Source: Archangium gephyra (GTDB lineage: Bacteria > Myxococcota > Myxococcia > Myxococcales > Myxococcaceae). Taken from it: a stretch of DNA of 64,000 nt. Location: NCBI RefSeq assembly GCF_001027285.1, contig NZ_CP011509.1, positions 3,108,501 to 3,172,500 of the forward strand, read 5' to 3'. Position numbers and translations under genes: made by a program. Shown piece by piece: positions 43,575 to 52,797 of this stretch (within the stretch, counting starts at the first letter, position 1; every line of letters begins with the position of its first letter). The notes beneath the pieces are model-generated. The model was not told the origin of the DNA. It did not search any database and worked only from the letters and a program-made list of their open reading frames with translations.

Positions 43575-46500
43575 ATGCGCCCCACGCCTGGTTCCTCGAA
43601 GGACGTCCCCCTCGGGTCCACCCCGCCGCGGCACCGCGCACGCCTGCTCGTCGCCGGAGTGCTCCTGGGACTGCTCACCAGCGCGGGGAGCGCCTCGGCC
43701 CTGGATGTGAACAAGTCCCCGCGCCAGTTCCCCCACCGGGCCTGGCAGACGGCGGACGGACTCCCGCAGAACAGCATCCTGAACCTGGCGCAGACGCCGG
43801 ATGGCTACCTCTGGGGCTGCACGTGGGAAGGCCTGGTGCGCTTCGACGGGGTCCGCTTCACCGTGTTCGACAAGTCGAACACCCCCGCCTTCCCGGGCCG
43901 CACCACCCTGGTCCTCGCGGTGGGGCAGGACGGGACGCTGTGGATCGGCACGGACAAGGGGCTCGTCAGGATGCGGGACGGCGCCTTCCATCCCGTCGTC
44001 CCGCCCGAGGGCACCCTCCTGCACAACCCCGAGGTGATGCAGATCTCCCGGGATGGGAGCTTGTGGATCGCCACGGCGGACCATGGGCTGACGCGGCTCT
44101 CCGGCGAGCGGTTCCAGACGTGGACCACGGCCAACGGGCTCGCCAGCCCGAAGCTCCTGGCGCTCGCCGAGGATGAGGCGGGAGGCCTCTGGGTGGGCGG
44201 CACCCGGGGCCTCCAGCGATGGGATGGCACGGCCTGGTCGCCGCCCCTGCCCTTCGAGGGAGCGCTCCCGGTGGAGGTGCGCGCGCTGGTGATTGATCGC
44301 CAGGGCACGCTCTGGGCCGGCACGGAGGAGGGGGAGGTGTACCGGCTCGAGGGAGGCGTCATGCGGCAGGTGCCCGAGGTGAGCGTGCCAGGCGCTCCCA
44401 TCTCGGAGCTGCTGGTGGACCGGGAGGGGGCCCTCTGGGTGGGGAGTCTGGGCCGGGGAGTCCGGCGGCTGGTGGGGGGCCGGGTCTCGGTGCTGGAGGA
44501 GGGACACCCGCTGGCGGACAGCCTGGTGAGCGCACTGCTCGAGGACGCCGAGGGCGACCTGTGGATTGGCACGGAGGCGCGGGGACTGCACCGGCTCCAG
44601 GATGCGCCCTTCACCACCCACGGTCCTCCCGAGGGCCTGGCGCACGAGATGGTGCTGGCCATCCACGAGGCCCGCGACGGCAGCCTCTGGTTCGGCACCG
44701 TGGGAGGCGGAGTCAGCCGCATGCGGGACGGGCGGGTGACGTCGTGGAACATGAAGGACGGGCTCCTCCTGGACCGCGTCCGCTCCATCGCCGAGACGCC
44801 GGATGGCGTCCTGTGGTTCGGCACGCGCGTGGGCATCAGCCGCTGGAGCGGGGGCACGTTCACCTCGTTCGGCGCCGCCCAGGGACTGGGGGACCCGAGG
44901 GCCTTCCTGCAGGCCGTGGACGCCGCCGGCACGCTCTGGGTGGGCACCCCGACGGGGCTCTTCCGGTGGAACGGCGCGCGCTTCGAGTCCTTCACGCCTC
45001 GCGGAGGGCTGCCCGGCCAGGAGCCCACCCTGCTGCTGCCGAGCGCCGCGGGAGGCCTCTGGGTGGGCACGCGAAACGGCGGACTGGCCCACGTCCTCGA
45101 GGGCCGGAGCACCGCGTGGGTGCCCGAGGCCACGCCGTTGGATGGCAAGGTCCTGGCGCTCCACGAGGAGCCGGACGGCACGCTGTGGATTGGCACGGGC
45201 GAGGGCATCTTCCGGTGGAAGAAGGGGAGCATCCACCGCTTCACCCGGGACGAGGGGCTGTTCGACGAGCGCACCTTCCAGCTGCTCTCCGACGGGCGGG
45301 GCTACCTGTGGGCCAGCGGGAACAAGGGCGTCTTCCGCATGTCCCTGGCGGAGCTGGAGGACGTGGCCGAGGGCCGGCGGGAGCGCCTCTCCTCGCGGGC
45401 CTACGGGGTGGAGGATGGGATGCGCTCGGAGGAGTGCAACAGCCTGGGCTCTCCCGCGGGCGTGCGCACGCGGGATGGCCGGCTGTGGTTTCCCACCATC
45501 CGCGGGGCCGTGGTCTACACCCCGCAGCACGAGCATCGGAACCTGGTGTCTCCGCCCGCGCTCATCGAGGAGCTCCGGCTCGATGGCCGCCCGGTGCCGC
45601 GCTCCGAGTGGGAGCACCTCCAGGTGGGGGACGGACGGCTCGAGCTCCAGTTCACGGCCACGGGCCTGCGCGCTCCCCGGCGGCTGCGCTTCCGCTACCA
45701 GCTCGAGGGCATTGATCCGCGGCCGGTGGAGGCCCGGGCACAGCGCGTGGCCTCCTATACGCGCCTGCCGCCCGGGCGCTACCGCTTCCGCGTGGATGCG
45801 TGGTACGCGGACGGCGGCGGCGCGGCCCCGACGTTGGAGGTGCCGCTCTACCTGCGCCCCCGCTTCCACCAGACGCTCACGTTCCGCGTGGGGTGCGTGC
45901 TGGCCGCCGTGCTCGCGGTGGCCGGTGGGGTGTGGCTGCGCCTGCGGGGCGCGCGCCTGCGCGAGCGCGAGCTGCGGGCCCATGTGGATCTGCGCACCGC
46001 GGAGCTGGCCACCCTCAACGCGGACCTGGAGGCCCGTCTCCAGGAGCTGCAGACGGCCCGCGAGCAGCTCGTCCACGCCGAGAAGATGGCGGCGGTGGGC
46101 ACGCTGGCCGCGGGCGTCGGGCATGAGCTCAACAACCCGCTGGCCTTCGTCATCTCCAACGTCCACTACGCCGCCTCGGAGGTGCGGGACGTGGCGGCTC
46201 ACGCGGAAGATCGCGAGCGCTGGGAGGAGGTGGAGCAGGCGCTCGCCGAGGCCCTCCAGGGCACGGAGCGGATGCGCCGCATCATCCAGGACTTGAAGAC
46301 GTTCTCCCGGGTGCAGCCTCAGCGCGACACGCAGCGGGTGGATTTGCACGCGGTGGTGGACCTGGCGCTGTCCATCTCGGCCGCGGAGATGCGTCACCGC
46401 GCCCGCGTGGTGAAGGAGTATGGCCCGGTGCCGGCCGTGCTCGGGGACGAGACGCGGCTGGGCCAGGTGTTCCTCAACCTGCTCATCAACGCCGCCCAGG

Positions 46501-47243
46501 CCATTCCCGAGGGCCATGCCGGGGAGCACGAGATTCGCGTCTCCACGCGCCAGGACGAGCAGGGCGCGGTCGTGGTGGCGGTGAGCGACACCGGCGGGGG
46601 CATCGCTCCCGAGGTGCTCTCCCGCATCTTCGAGCCCTTCTTCACCACCAAGCCGGTGGGGGTGGGCACGGGCCTGGGACTGTCCATCTGCCACAGCTAC
46701 GTGCAGGCCATGGGCGGAGACATCCGGGTGCACAGCGAGGTGGGGCAGGGCACCACGTTCGAGGTGGTGCTGCGCTCGGCCGAGGAGGACGCCCCCGCGC
46801 ACTCCACCGAGCCGGCCGCCCCTTGCGCGGAGAAGGGCCCGCGCGGCCGGCTGATGGTCATCGACGACGAGCCGTTGCTGCTCGCCTCCCTGTCACGGAC
46901 GCTGGCGCCCGAGCACGACGTGGAGTCCTTCGGCGGGGCGCGTGCGGCGCTGGAGCGGCTGCGGGCCGGGGAGTGCTATTCGCTCATCCTGTGTGACGTG
47001 ATGATGCCGGAGATGACGGGGGTGGAGCTGTACGAGACCCTGGTGCGCGAGGTGCCCGGGCAGGCCGAGCGCATGGTGTTCCTCACCGGGGGGGCCTTCA
47101 GCGAGGCGGCCCGCACGCTCCTGGAGACCACGCGGCGGCCGTGCCTGGACAAGCCCTTCGAGCCGGAGGCGCTGCGCGCGCGCATCCACGCGCTGCTGGA
47201 GGCTCAGGAGAGCAGCCCGCCGCGCAGCGCCGTTGGCGAGTAG
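43575..47243 (+). CDS. Hybrid sensor kinase with periplasmic propeller (HTCS-like)
   Basis: A 1222-residue sensor. After a signal segment (ending near 43), residues about 50-690 form two seven-bladed propellers of two-component-regulator type, with repeated GTLWIGT / GLWVGT blades. A Y_Y_Y domain (about 695-765, ending LPPGRYRFRVDAWYADG) and one membrane helix (about 770-792) follow. Inside the cell are a coiled coil, HisKA with His850 (GVGHELNNPLAFVISN), HATPase (NLLINAAQAI, DTGGGI, GTGLGLSI) and a C-terminal receiver (about 1093-1210, Asp1141 in LCDVMMPEMTG). Unlike Bacteroides HTCS it lacks an AraC output domain. The convergent AraC gene overlaps its 3' end by 40 bases. Ligand may be a sugar, by analogy. 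Confidence 0.9.
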   Translation: MRPTPGSSKDVPLGSTPPRHRARLLVAGVLLGLLTSAGSASALDVNKSPRQFPHRAWQTADGLPQNSILNLAQTPDGYLWGCTWEGLVRFDGVRFTVFDKSNTPAFPGRTTLVLAVGQDGTLWIGTDKGLVRMRDGAFHPVVPPEGTLLHNPEVMQISRDGSLWIATADHGLTRLSGERFQTWTTANGLASPKLLALAEDEAGGLWVGGTRGLQRWDGTAWSPPLPFEGALPVEVRALVIDRQGTLWAGTEEGEVYRLEGGVMRQVPEVSVPGAPISELLVDREGALWVGSLGRGVRRLVGGRVSVLEEGHPLADSLVSALLEDAEGDLWIGTEARGLHRLQDAPFTTHGPPEGLAHEMVLAIHEARDGSLWFGTVGGGVSRMRDGRVTSWNMKDGLLLDRVRSIAETPDGVLWFGTRVGISRWSGGTFTSFGAAQGLGDPRAFLQAVDAAGTLWVGTPTGLFRWNGARFESFTPRGGLPGQEPTLLLPSAAGGLWVGTRNGGLAHVLEGRSTAWVPEATPLDGKVLALHEEPDGTLWIGTGEGIFRWKKGSIHRFTRDEGLFDERTFQLLSDGRGYLWASGNKGVFRMSLAELEDVAEGRRERLSSRAYGVEDGMRSEECNSLGSPAGVRTRDGRLWFPTIRGAVVYTPQHEHRNLVSPPALIEELRLDGRPVPRSEWEHLQVGDGRLELQFTATGLRAPRRLRFRYQLEGIDPRPVEARAQRVASYTRLPPGRYRFRVDAWYADGGGAAPTLEVPLYLRPRFHQTLTFRVGCVLAAVLAVAGGVWLRLRGARLRERELRAHVDLRTAELATLNADLEARLQELQTAREQLVHAEKMAAVGTLAAGVGHELNNPLAFVISNVHYAASEVRDVAAHAEDRERWEEVEQALAEALQGTERMRRIIQDLKTFSRVQPQRDTQRVDLHAVVDLALSISAAEMRHRARVVKEYGPVPAVLGDETRLGQVFLNLLINAAQAIPEGHAGEHEIRVSTRQDEQGAVVVAVSDTGGGIAPEVLSRIFEPFFTTKPVGVGTGLGLSICHSYVQAMGGDIRVHSEVGQGTTFEVVLRSAEEDAPAHSTEPAAPCAEKGPRGRLMVIDDEPLLLASLSRTLAPEHDVESFGGARAALERLRAGECYSLILCDVMMPEMTGVELYETLVREVPGQAERMVFLTGGAFSEAARTLLETTRRPCLDKPFEPEALRARIHALLEAQESSPPRSAVGE

Positions 47244-47950
47244 CCGAGCATCCGGCGGCACGTGCGCGAGAAGTGGGCGAGGTCGGCGAAGCCCGCGAGG
47301 TGGGCCGCGCTCGTCGCATCGAGGCGCGAGGACGCCGCCACCGCGACGAGCAGCCGGCGCCAGAGCTGGAAGGTGCGGATGGGCACCCCCACGTCGCGGA
47401 CGAAGAGCGCCCGCAGGTGTGCCAGGGAGAGCCGCGTACGCGCGGCGGCGAGACGCCAGTCGGCCTCCGGCGTCCGCAGGGCCTCGAGGACGCGGGCGAT
47501 GCGGGCGTCTGGCTCGGCGCGCGGCGACTCCTGAGAGAGCCAGTCCGCGTATTCGCGCGCGAGGCCGGCGAGGACGTCGGGCCGCGACAGGGACGCGCGG
47601 TGCGCGGTGAGGGCCGCTCCGAGCCGCTCCGCGAGCCGGCCCTCGAGCGGGAAGGCCCCGCCACGCCCGCGTGAGTAGCTCGCCACGTGTGCGGCCAGCT
47701 CCGGGTCGTAGAGGAGCCCGAGCGTGGGTCCGGGGCTGGCCACGGCGTGCGGCAGATGGGGAGGCACCACCACCACCCGCCCGCGCACGCTCGCCCGGCC
47801 CGGCTCCGTCACGGTCACCTCGCCGTCCAGGCCGACGAGCAGCGCCGCGCCGTGCTGCGCGTGGAGCGTCGACTCCGTCGCCGTCGAGGCCCGCACCGCG
47901 AATGCTTCCGTGATGACCGCTCCAATCCGCGATTCGTTCAAGCGCTCCAT
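47204..47950 (-). CDS. AraC-family transcriptional regulator
   Basis: A 248-residue regulator. Residues about 25-90 fit a cupin-like AraC ligand domain (VTVTEPGRASVRGRVVVVPPHLPHAV). The C-terminal double HTH (about 150-245) has RLSLAHLRALFVRDVGVPIRTFQLWRRL and the signature HLAGFADLAHFSRTCRRMLGYSPTALR. The start is the ATG at 47950. It is divergent from the cytochrome P450 with a 60-base gap, so control of the P450 is the simplest reading. Its 3' end overlaps the hybrid kinase gene by 40 bases, convergent. Confidence 0.9.
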   Translation of the reverse strand: MERLNESRIGAVITEAFAVRASTATESTLHAQHGAALLVGLDGEVTVTEPGRASVRGRVVVVPPHLPHAVASPGPTLGLLYDPELAAHVASYSRGRGGAFPLEGRLAERLGAALTAHRASLSRPDVLAGLAREYADWLSQESPRAEPDARIARVLEALRTPEADWRLAAARTRLSLAHLRALFVRDVGVPIRTFQLWRRLLVAVAASSRLDATSAAHLAGFADLAHFSRTCRRMLGYSPTALRGGLLS

Positions 47951-48010
47951 GCCTCGCCCACCCTACCGTATCCCTCCGTTCCTCGATTCCGGGCCTGGAG
48001 GCCGTGAGCG

Positions 48011-49186
48011 ATGATGAACCTTTTCTCCGATGAGGTGCGCCGCAATCCCTACCCCGCGTACGAGCAGCTCCGGAGCCGCTCTCCCGTGCTGCATGAGCCG
48101 CACTCGGACCTGTGGATGGTCTTCGATTACGAGAGCGTGAAGCGCGCGCTCCAGGATCATGAGGCGTTCAGCTCCATCGTCGCGCCCCCGTCCGCGATGA
48201 CCTCGCAGTGGCTCGTGTTCGCCGATCCGCCGCGCCACTCGAAGCTGCGCGCCCTCCTCCTGCGCGCCTTCACCCCCCGGGCCGTGGCGAGCCTCGAGCC
48301 GCGCATCCTGGCGCTGTCCCATGAGCTGCTGGACCGGACGATGGCCCGCGGAGAGATGGACCTGGCCGAGGACTTCTCCGTCCCGCTTCCCCTGAGGGTG
48401 ATCGCCGAGATGCTCGGGGTGCCCACCACGGACCTGCCTCACTTCAAGCGATGGAGCGACGTGATGATGGCGCTCGGCTACGCCGTCGCGGGCAGCGAGG
48501 AGGCCGCCCGGGTGCAGCGCGAGTTCTCCGAGGTGACGGAGGAGATGCGCGTCTACGTCCGGGACCTGGCCGGGCAGCGGCGGGAGACGCCGCGGGAGGA
48601 CCTGTTGACCCGGCTCGTCGAGGCCGAGGTGGAGGGTGAACGGCTGACGGAGGATGAGCTCCTGGGCTTCGTCCAGCTCCTCCTCTCGGCCGGCCACGAG
48701 ACGACCACGAACCTGCTCAACAACGCGCTCCTGTGCTTCCTCGAGCACCCGGAGCAGCTCGCTCGGTTGAGGGCGGAGCCCGCTCTGCTGCCCTCGGCCA
48801 TCGAGGAGGTCCTGCGCTACCGCTCACCCGTCCAGGCGATGTTCCGCGTGACGCGGAGCGAGGTCTCCCTGCACGGCCAGGTGATTCCCCCCGGGAAGAT
48901 GGTGCTGGCGATGATCGGCTCGGCGAACCGGGACCCGCGGAAGTTCCAGGACCCGGACCGGTTCGACATCTCGCGCGAGCCCAATCCGCACATCGCCTTC
49001 GGGCACGGCATCCATTTCTGCATCGGGGCGCCGCTCTCCCGGCTGGAGGCACGGGTGGGTCTCTCCGTGCTGCTGGAACGGATGAGGGATGTCGCTCTCG
49101 CCAGTGATGCGCCCTGGGAGCCTCGCAGGGCCATTCACGTTCACGGGCCGACCCGGCTGCCCATCCGATTCACACCGGGGACGTGA
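48011..49186 (+). CDS. Cytochrome P450
   Basis: A 391-residue soluble bacterial P450 (CYP107-like in layout). The I-helix has AGHETT (227-232) with acid-alcohol pair Glu230-Thr231, the K-helix E266-x2-R269 in EEVLRYR, and the haem loop FGHGIHFCIGAPL with Cys337 as the iron ligand. No fused reductase or adjacent ferredoxin is present. It is divergent from an AraC regulator. Substrate unknown; macrolide or fatty-acid hydroxylation is common for such enzymes. A dispersed palindromic repeat follows about 27 bases after the stop. Confidence 0.95.
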   Translation: MMNLFSDEVRRNPYPAYEQLRSRSPVLHEPHSDLWMVFDYESVKRALQDHEAFSSIVAPPSAMTSQWLVFADPPRHSKLRALLLRAFTPRAVASLEPRILALSHELLDRTMARGEMDLAEDFSVPLPLRVIAEMLGVPTTDLPHFKRWSDVMMALGYAVAGSEEAARVQREFSEVTEEMRVYVRDLAGQRRETPREDLLTRLVEAEVEGERLTEDELLGFVQLLLSAGHETTTNLLNNALLCFLEHPEQLARLRAEPALLPSAIEEVLRYRSPVQAMFRVTRSEVSLHGQVIPPGKMVLAMIGSANRDPRKFQDPDRFDISREPNPHIAFGHGIHFCIGAPLSRLEARVGLSVLLERMRDVALASDAPWEPRRAIHVHGPTRLPIRFTPGT

Positions 49187-49212
49187 CAGGGGGCAACCCG
49201 GGAACCTCGATA

Positions 49213-49246
49213 CCCTCACCCCGTCCCTCTCCCGAGGGGAGAGGGG
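49213..49246. repeat. Dispersed palindromic repeat, copy 4 (best copy)
   Basis: CCCTCACCCCGTCCCTCTCCC then GAGGGGAGAGGGG. The inner CCCTCTCCC/GGGAGAGGG arms form a perfect 9-bp stem. It sits between the convergent P450 and nitric oxide reductase genes and may serve as their terminator. Confidence 0.65.
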
Positions 49247-49283
49247 TTGTTGGGGGCAAGGGGTGATGGGCCGGTGATGGGGC

Positions 49284-51590
49284 TCAGCGGCGCCGGAGGA
49301 TGGCGTGGGCCGGGGCCGCCGCTCCCAGCCGCTCGGTCTCGGGCTCGGGCTTCGTCCGAGGCGCTTCGGCCCGCTCCAGCGACCAGCCCGTCTTCAGTCC
49401 CACCACGAACCAGGCGAGCAGCACGGCCCCCACCGCGAAGAGCACGTCCCCGGGCACCCGCAGCCAGCGCAGCGTGTCCATCAGCGGCGTCTGCATGAAC
49501 TCCGCGCTGCGCGCCCACCAGGTGCCCTGCTCGATGGCCGCCTGCGTCTGCAACACCCCGATGGGCAGCAGCGACAGCACCACCATCAGCACCAGCCCCG
49601 CGTTGATGCTCCAGAAGGCCCACGCCAGCGGCGCCGTCTTCCACTTCGCGTCCGGCTGCATCATCCGGAACGAGAAGAGCATCAGCGCGATGCCCAGCAT
49701 GCCGTACACCCCGAAGAGCGCCGTGTGGCCGTGCAGCGGCGTCAGGTTGAGGCCCTGCATGTAGTAGAGCGCGATGGGCGGGTTGATGAGGAAGCCGAAC
49801 AGGCCCGCGCCCACCAGGTTCCAGAACGCCACCCCGATGAAGAAGAGGATGGGCCAGCGGTACTGCTCCATCCACCCCGGCAGCTTCGACAGGCGGATGT
49901 GGCCCCACACCTCACGGCCCACCAGCACCAGCGGCACCACCTCCAGCGCGCTGAACGTCGCGCCCAGCGCCATCGCCGACGCGGGCGTCCCCGAGAAGTA
50001 CAGGTGGTGGAACGTGCCGATGATGCCGCTGCTCAGGAAGATGATGGTGGTGAAGAGCACCGCCGGCACCGCCGCGCGCGGCGACAGCACCCCCAGCCGC
50101 GTGAAGAGGAACGCCATCACCACCGTGGCGAACACCTCGAAGAAGCCCTCCACCCACAGGTGCACCACCCACCAGCGCCAGTACTCCACCATGCCCATGT
50201 GGCTGCGCTGCCCGTACATCAGCCCCGCTCCGTAGAAGGACGCGATGGCCAACGACGAGATGACGAAGAGCACCAGCAACGGCCGGCCCTCGCTCGGCTT
50301 CTTCAGCGCCGGCCACACCGCCCGCGCCGTGAGGAACAGCCACACGAACAGGCCCACGAAGAGGAAGATCTGCCAGAAGCGGCCCAGGTCCACGTACTCC
50401 CAGCCCTGGTGGCCGAACCAGTACCAGTAGTCCCCGCTGCCCATCCGCTGCTGCACCGACGCCCACTGCCCGAAGAGCGCTCCCACCACGATGATGAGCA
50501 GGCACACGAAGAGGAAGTTGACGCCCGCCCGCTGGTACTTCGGCTCCACCCCGCTCACCGCCGGGCCCACGAAGAGACCCGTGGCCAGCCACGCCGTGGC
50601 GATCCAGAAGATGCCCAGCTGCGTGTGCCAGCTGCGCGTCACCGCGTAGGGCAGGTACTTCGCCAGCGGCACGCCGTAGAAGCCCGCGCCCTCCACCCCG
50701 AAGTGCGCCGTCACACCGCCCAGCCCCACCTGCGCCAGGAAGAGCGCCACCACCACCAGGAAGTACTTGCCCGTGGCCCGCTGGCTCGGGGTGAGCTGCA
50801 TCCCGGAGAAGGGATCCTTCTCGGGCGGCGCCAGCTCCTCCTCCTCCTTCTTGCCGCTCAGGTACCAGACGAGCCCTCCCACCCCGGCGATCAGCAGCAC
50901 CACCGAGGCCAGGCTCCACATCAACACCCCCGAGGCGGGCACGTTGCCCACCAGCGGCTCGTGCGGCCAGTTCTGCGTGTAGCTGACGGTGTCCCCGGGC
51001 CGGTTCGTCGACGTCACCCAGCTCGTCCACCAGAAGAAGGCCCCCAGGTCCTTGAGCTTCTCGGGATTCGTGAGCGCGCCCTGGGGAATGGCGAAGGCCG
51101 AGCGGCCCTGCGAGAAGACGTCCGCGTAGTAGGCGGCGTTGTCGCGCATCGCCTCGGCACGCACGGGGTCCAACGTCACCGTGCCCGTGCTCGCGTCATA
51201 CGTGTTGGTGCGCATCACCGCGGCGAGCCGCTCACGCAGCGCCGCCTGCCGCTCGGCCGGGGCCAGGGCATAGGAGGCGCGGCTCTCCGCGCGCGCCCAG
51301 GTGTCCAGCACGAAGGTGGCCTCGCGGTGCAGCCAGTCCGCGCTCCAGTCCGGTGCCACGTACGCGCCGTGGCCCCACACCGAGCCCACCTGCTGCCCGC
51401 CAATGGACTGCCACACGTTCTGTCCCCGCATGATGGACTCGCCCGTGAGCAGCACCGTGCCGTCCGGCGTCATCACCTTGTCCGGGATGGGCGGCAGCGT
51501 GCGCGAGATGCGGACTCCCTGGCCCCCCAACACCAGGAAGGAGACGAGGACGACGGCGCCTAGGCCGAGCCAGAGTTTTCGGTGTTGCAT
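49284..51590 (-). CDS. norZ: Quinol-dependent nitric oxide reductase (qNor)
   Basis: A 768-residue single-subunit enzyme reducing NO to N2O with quinol. The N-terminus has one helix then a periplasmic domain that replaces the NorC cytochrome (about 40-220, with GGQQVGSVWGHGAYVAPDWSAD) but no CxxCH, as expected for qNor. From about 230 a 12-helix haem-copper core follows, with HTQLGIFWIATAWL, HLWVEGFFEVFAT and FHHLYFSG carrying the haem and FeB histidines. The start is the ATG at 51590. No NorR, NsrR or Dnr gene is adjacent. Probably NO detoxification, as no other denitrification gene is seen. The upstream gap holds a CACCGGTG palindrome (51732-51739) that is unassigned. Confidence 0.95.
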   Translation of the reverse strand: MQHRKLWLGLGAVVLVSFLVLGGQGVRISRTLPPIPDKVMTPDGTVLLTGESIMRGQNVWQSIGGQQVGSVWGHGAYVAPDWSADWLHREATFVLDTWARAESRASYALAPAERQAALRERLAAVMRTNTYDASTGTVTLDPVRAEAMRDNAAYYADVFSQGRSAFAIPQGALTNPEKLKDLGAFFWWTSWVTSTNRPGDTVSYTQNWPHEPLVGNVPASGVLMWSLASVVLLIAGVGGLVWYLSGKKEEEELAPPEKDPFSGMQLTPSQRATGKYFLVVVALFLAQVGLGGVTAHFGVEGAGFYGVPLAKYLPYAVTRSWHTQLGIFWIATAWLATGLFVGPAVSGVEPKYQRAGVNFLFVCLLIIVVGALFGQWASVQQRMGSGDYWYWFGHQGWEYVDLGRFWQIFLFVGLFVWLFLTARAVWPALKKPSEGRPLLVLFVISSLAIASFYGAGLMYGQRSHMGMVEYWRWWVVHLWVEGFFEVFATVVMAFLFTRLGVLSPRAAVPAVLFTTIIFLSSGIIGTFHHLYFSGTPASAMALGATFSALEVVPLVLVGREVWGHIRLSKLPGWMEQYRWPILFFIGVAFWNLVGAGLFGFLINPPIALYYMQGLNLTPLHGHTALFGVYGMLGIALMLFSFRMMQPDAKWKTAPLAWAFWSINAGLVLMVVLSLLPIGVLQTQAAIEQGTWWARSAEFMQTPLMDTLRWLRVPGDVLFAVGAVLLAWFVVGLKTGWSLERAEAPRTKPEPETERLGAAAPAHAILRRR

Positions 51591-51834
51591 GACCGCTTGC
51601 TCCTGAAAGGAGGGTGTCCGTGGGTTGGGTCCTCCCAGAGCAAGCCCCGTTCCAGGCCCTCCCCCTCGGACCCGCACGCTCCGTGAGCGCAACCGGTGCG
51701 TCCGGGAGCACGAGGTGCGCAAAATGTGCATCACCGGTGCATGGTTTTGGAGGAGGGGGTTGAAGTCGGGGGGCGCCTCGCGTGGAGTGCGCGGCCTTCA
51801 CGTGTTCATTCCCCGCGCTTTCCCTGGAGGTGCG

Positions 51835-52689
51835 TTGAGTTCCGCCGCGCTGGTGCTGGTGCTCTCGTCCGCGTTCTTCCACGCGCTGTGGAACGCGCTC
51901 CTCAAGCGCCACGAGGATCCAGAGTCCGCCGTGGTGGGCGTCATCGCCGTCACCGTGGTGTGTGGGGCCCTGTGGGCGCTCGGCCTGGAGGGGGCGGCGT
52001 TTCCCACGTCCGCCGCCTTGCTCTGGTCGCTCGTGGCCGGGGTGCTGGAGAGCGGCTACCTCGTCGCGCTCGCGCGGGCGCTGCGCCGGGCGCCGCTGGG
52101 GCTGGCGTACACGGTGTCCCGGGGTGGGGCGTTGCTGCTCGTGTGGCCCGTGTCCGTGCTGTGGCTGGGCGAGCAACTCACCCCCGCGTCCCTGGGCGGC
52201 GCGGCCCTGGTGGCGCTGGGCATGGCGGCGATGAACCTCGTGCTGCCCCGGGGCGCGGTGGGCGAGGGGGTGCTCTGGGCCCTGGTGAGCGCCGCGTGCA
52301 TCGCCGGGTTCAACCTCAGCTACAAGCGCGCCCTGGGCGAGGGGGCCCAGCCTCCGGCCCTCTTCACGCTGTCGCTCGGGGTGGCGCTGCCGTTGATCGT
52401 CCTCATGCGCCGGCGCGAGGAGGCGGGCTGGGGGGTGCTGCGCCGCAAGGTGATGACCCGGCCCCTGCTCCTCGTGGTGGCCGGGTTGCTGTGTACGCTG
52501 TCCTTCTCGCTGTTGCTCCTGGCCCTGGTGCACAGCGGGACGGGCGCCGTGCTCACCCTGCGCAACACGTCCATCGCCTTCGCGCTGGGGCTCGGCGCGC
52601 TCCAGGGCGAGCGGATGGGGCGGCGGCAACTGCTCGGCGCTGGACTGGTGATGCTCGGGGCCGTGCTGCTGGGGTGGCCCCGTCCGTGA
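51835..52689 (+). CDS. EamA/DMT-family transporter
   Basis: A 284-residue inner-membrane protein of ten helices in two EamA repeats (about 3-138 and 148-283), each ending in a pattern like LGGAALVALGMAAMNLVL. HALWNALLKR near residue 14 is typical of this family. The start is TTG at 51835 with GGAGG four bases ahead; the open frame runs up to 51625, but the segment before is not hydrophobic or conserved. It is divergent from norZ. Substrate unknown; members export amino acids, sugars or metabolites. Confidence 0.82.
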   Translation: MSSAALVLVLSSAFFHALWNALLKRHEDPESAVVGVIAVTVVCGALWALGLEGAAFPTSAALLWSLVAGVLESGYLVALARALRRAPLGLAYTVSRGGALLLVWPVSVLWLGEQLTPASLGGAALVALGMAAMNLVLPRGAVGEGVLWALVSAACIAGFNLSYKRALGEGAQPPALFTLSLGVALPLIVLMRRREEAGWGVLRRKVMTRPLLLVVAGLLCTLSFSLLLLALVHSGTGAVLTLRNTSIAFALGLGALQGERMGRRQLLGAGLVMLGAVLLGWPRP

Positions 52690-52797
52690 ACCCCCGGCGC
52701 CGGACACTGTCACCCAGAGGATGGAGCGCGCTTCCGGGGCCCCCCGCGCGGGCTTCTGGACCCTGCACGGTGTGAGCCGCGTGCCAATGTTCCCGGC

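Noticed and set aside
43443-46802. 1119-codon minus-strand frame opposite the hybrid kinase
   Set aside because: Antisense to a gene with clear propeller, HisKA and receiver motifs; no recognisable domain in the frame.
51721-51748. NsrR/Dnr-like operator upstream of norZ
   Set aside because: TGCAT occurs as a direct, not inverted, repeat and only CACCGGTG is palindromic; it does not match the NsrR consensus well enough for a feature.
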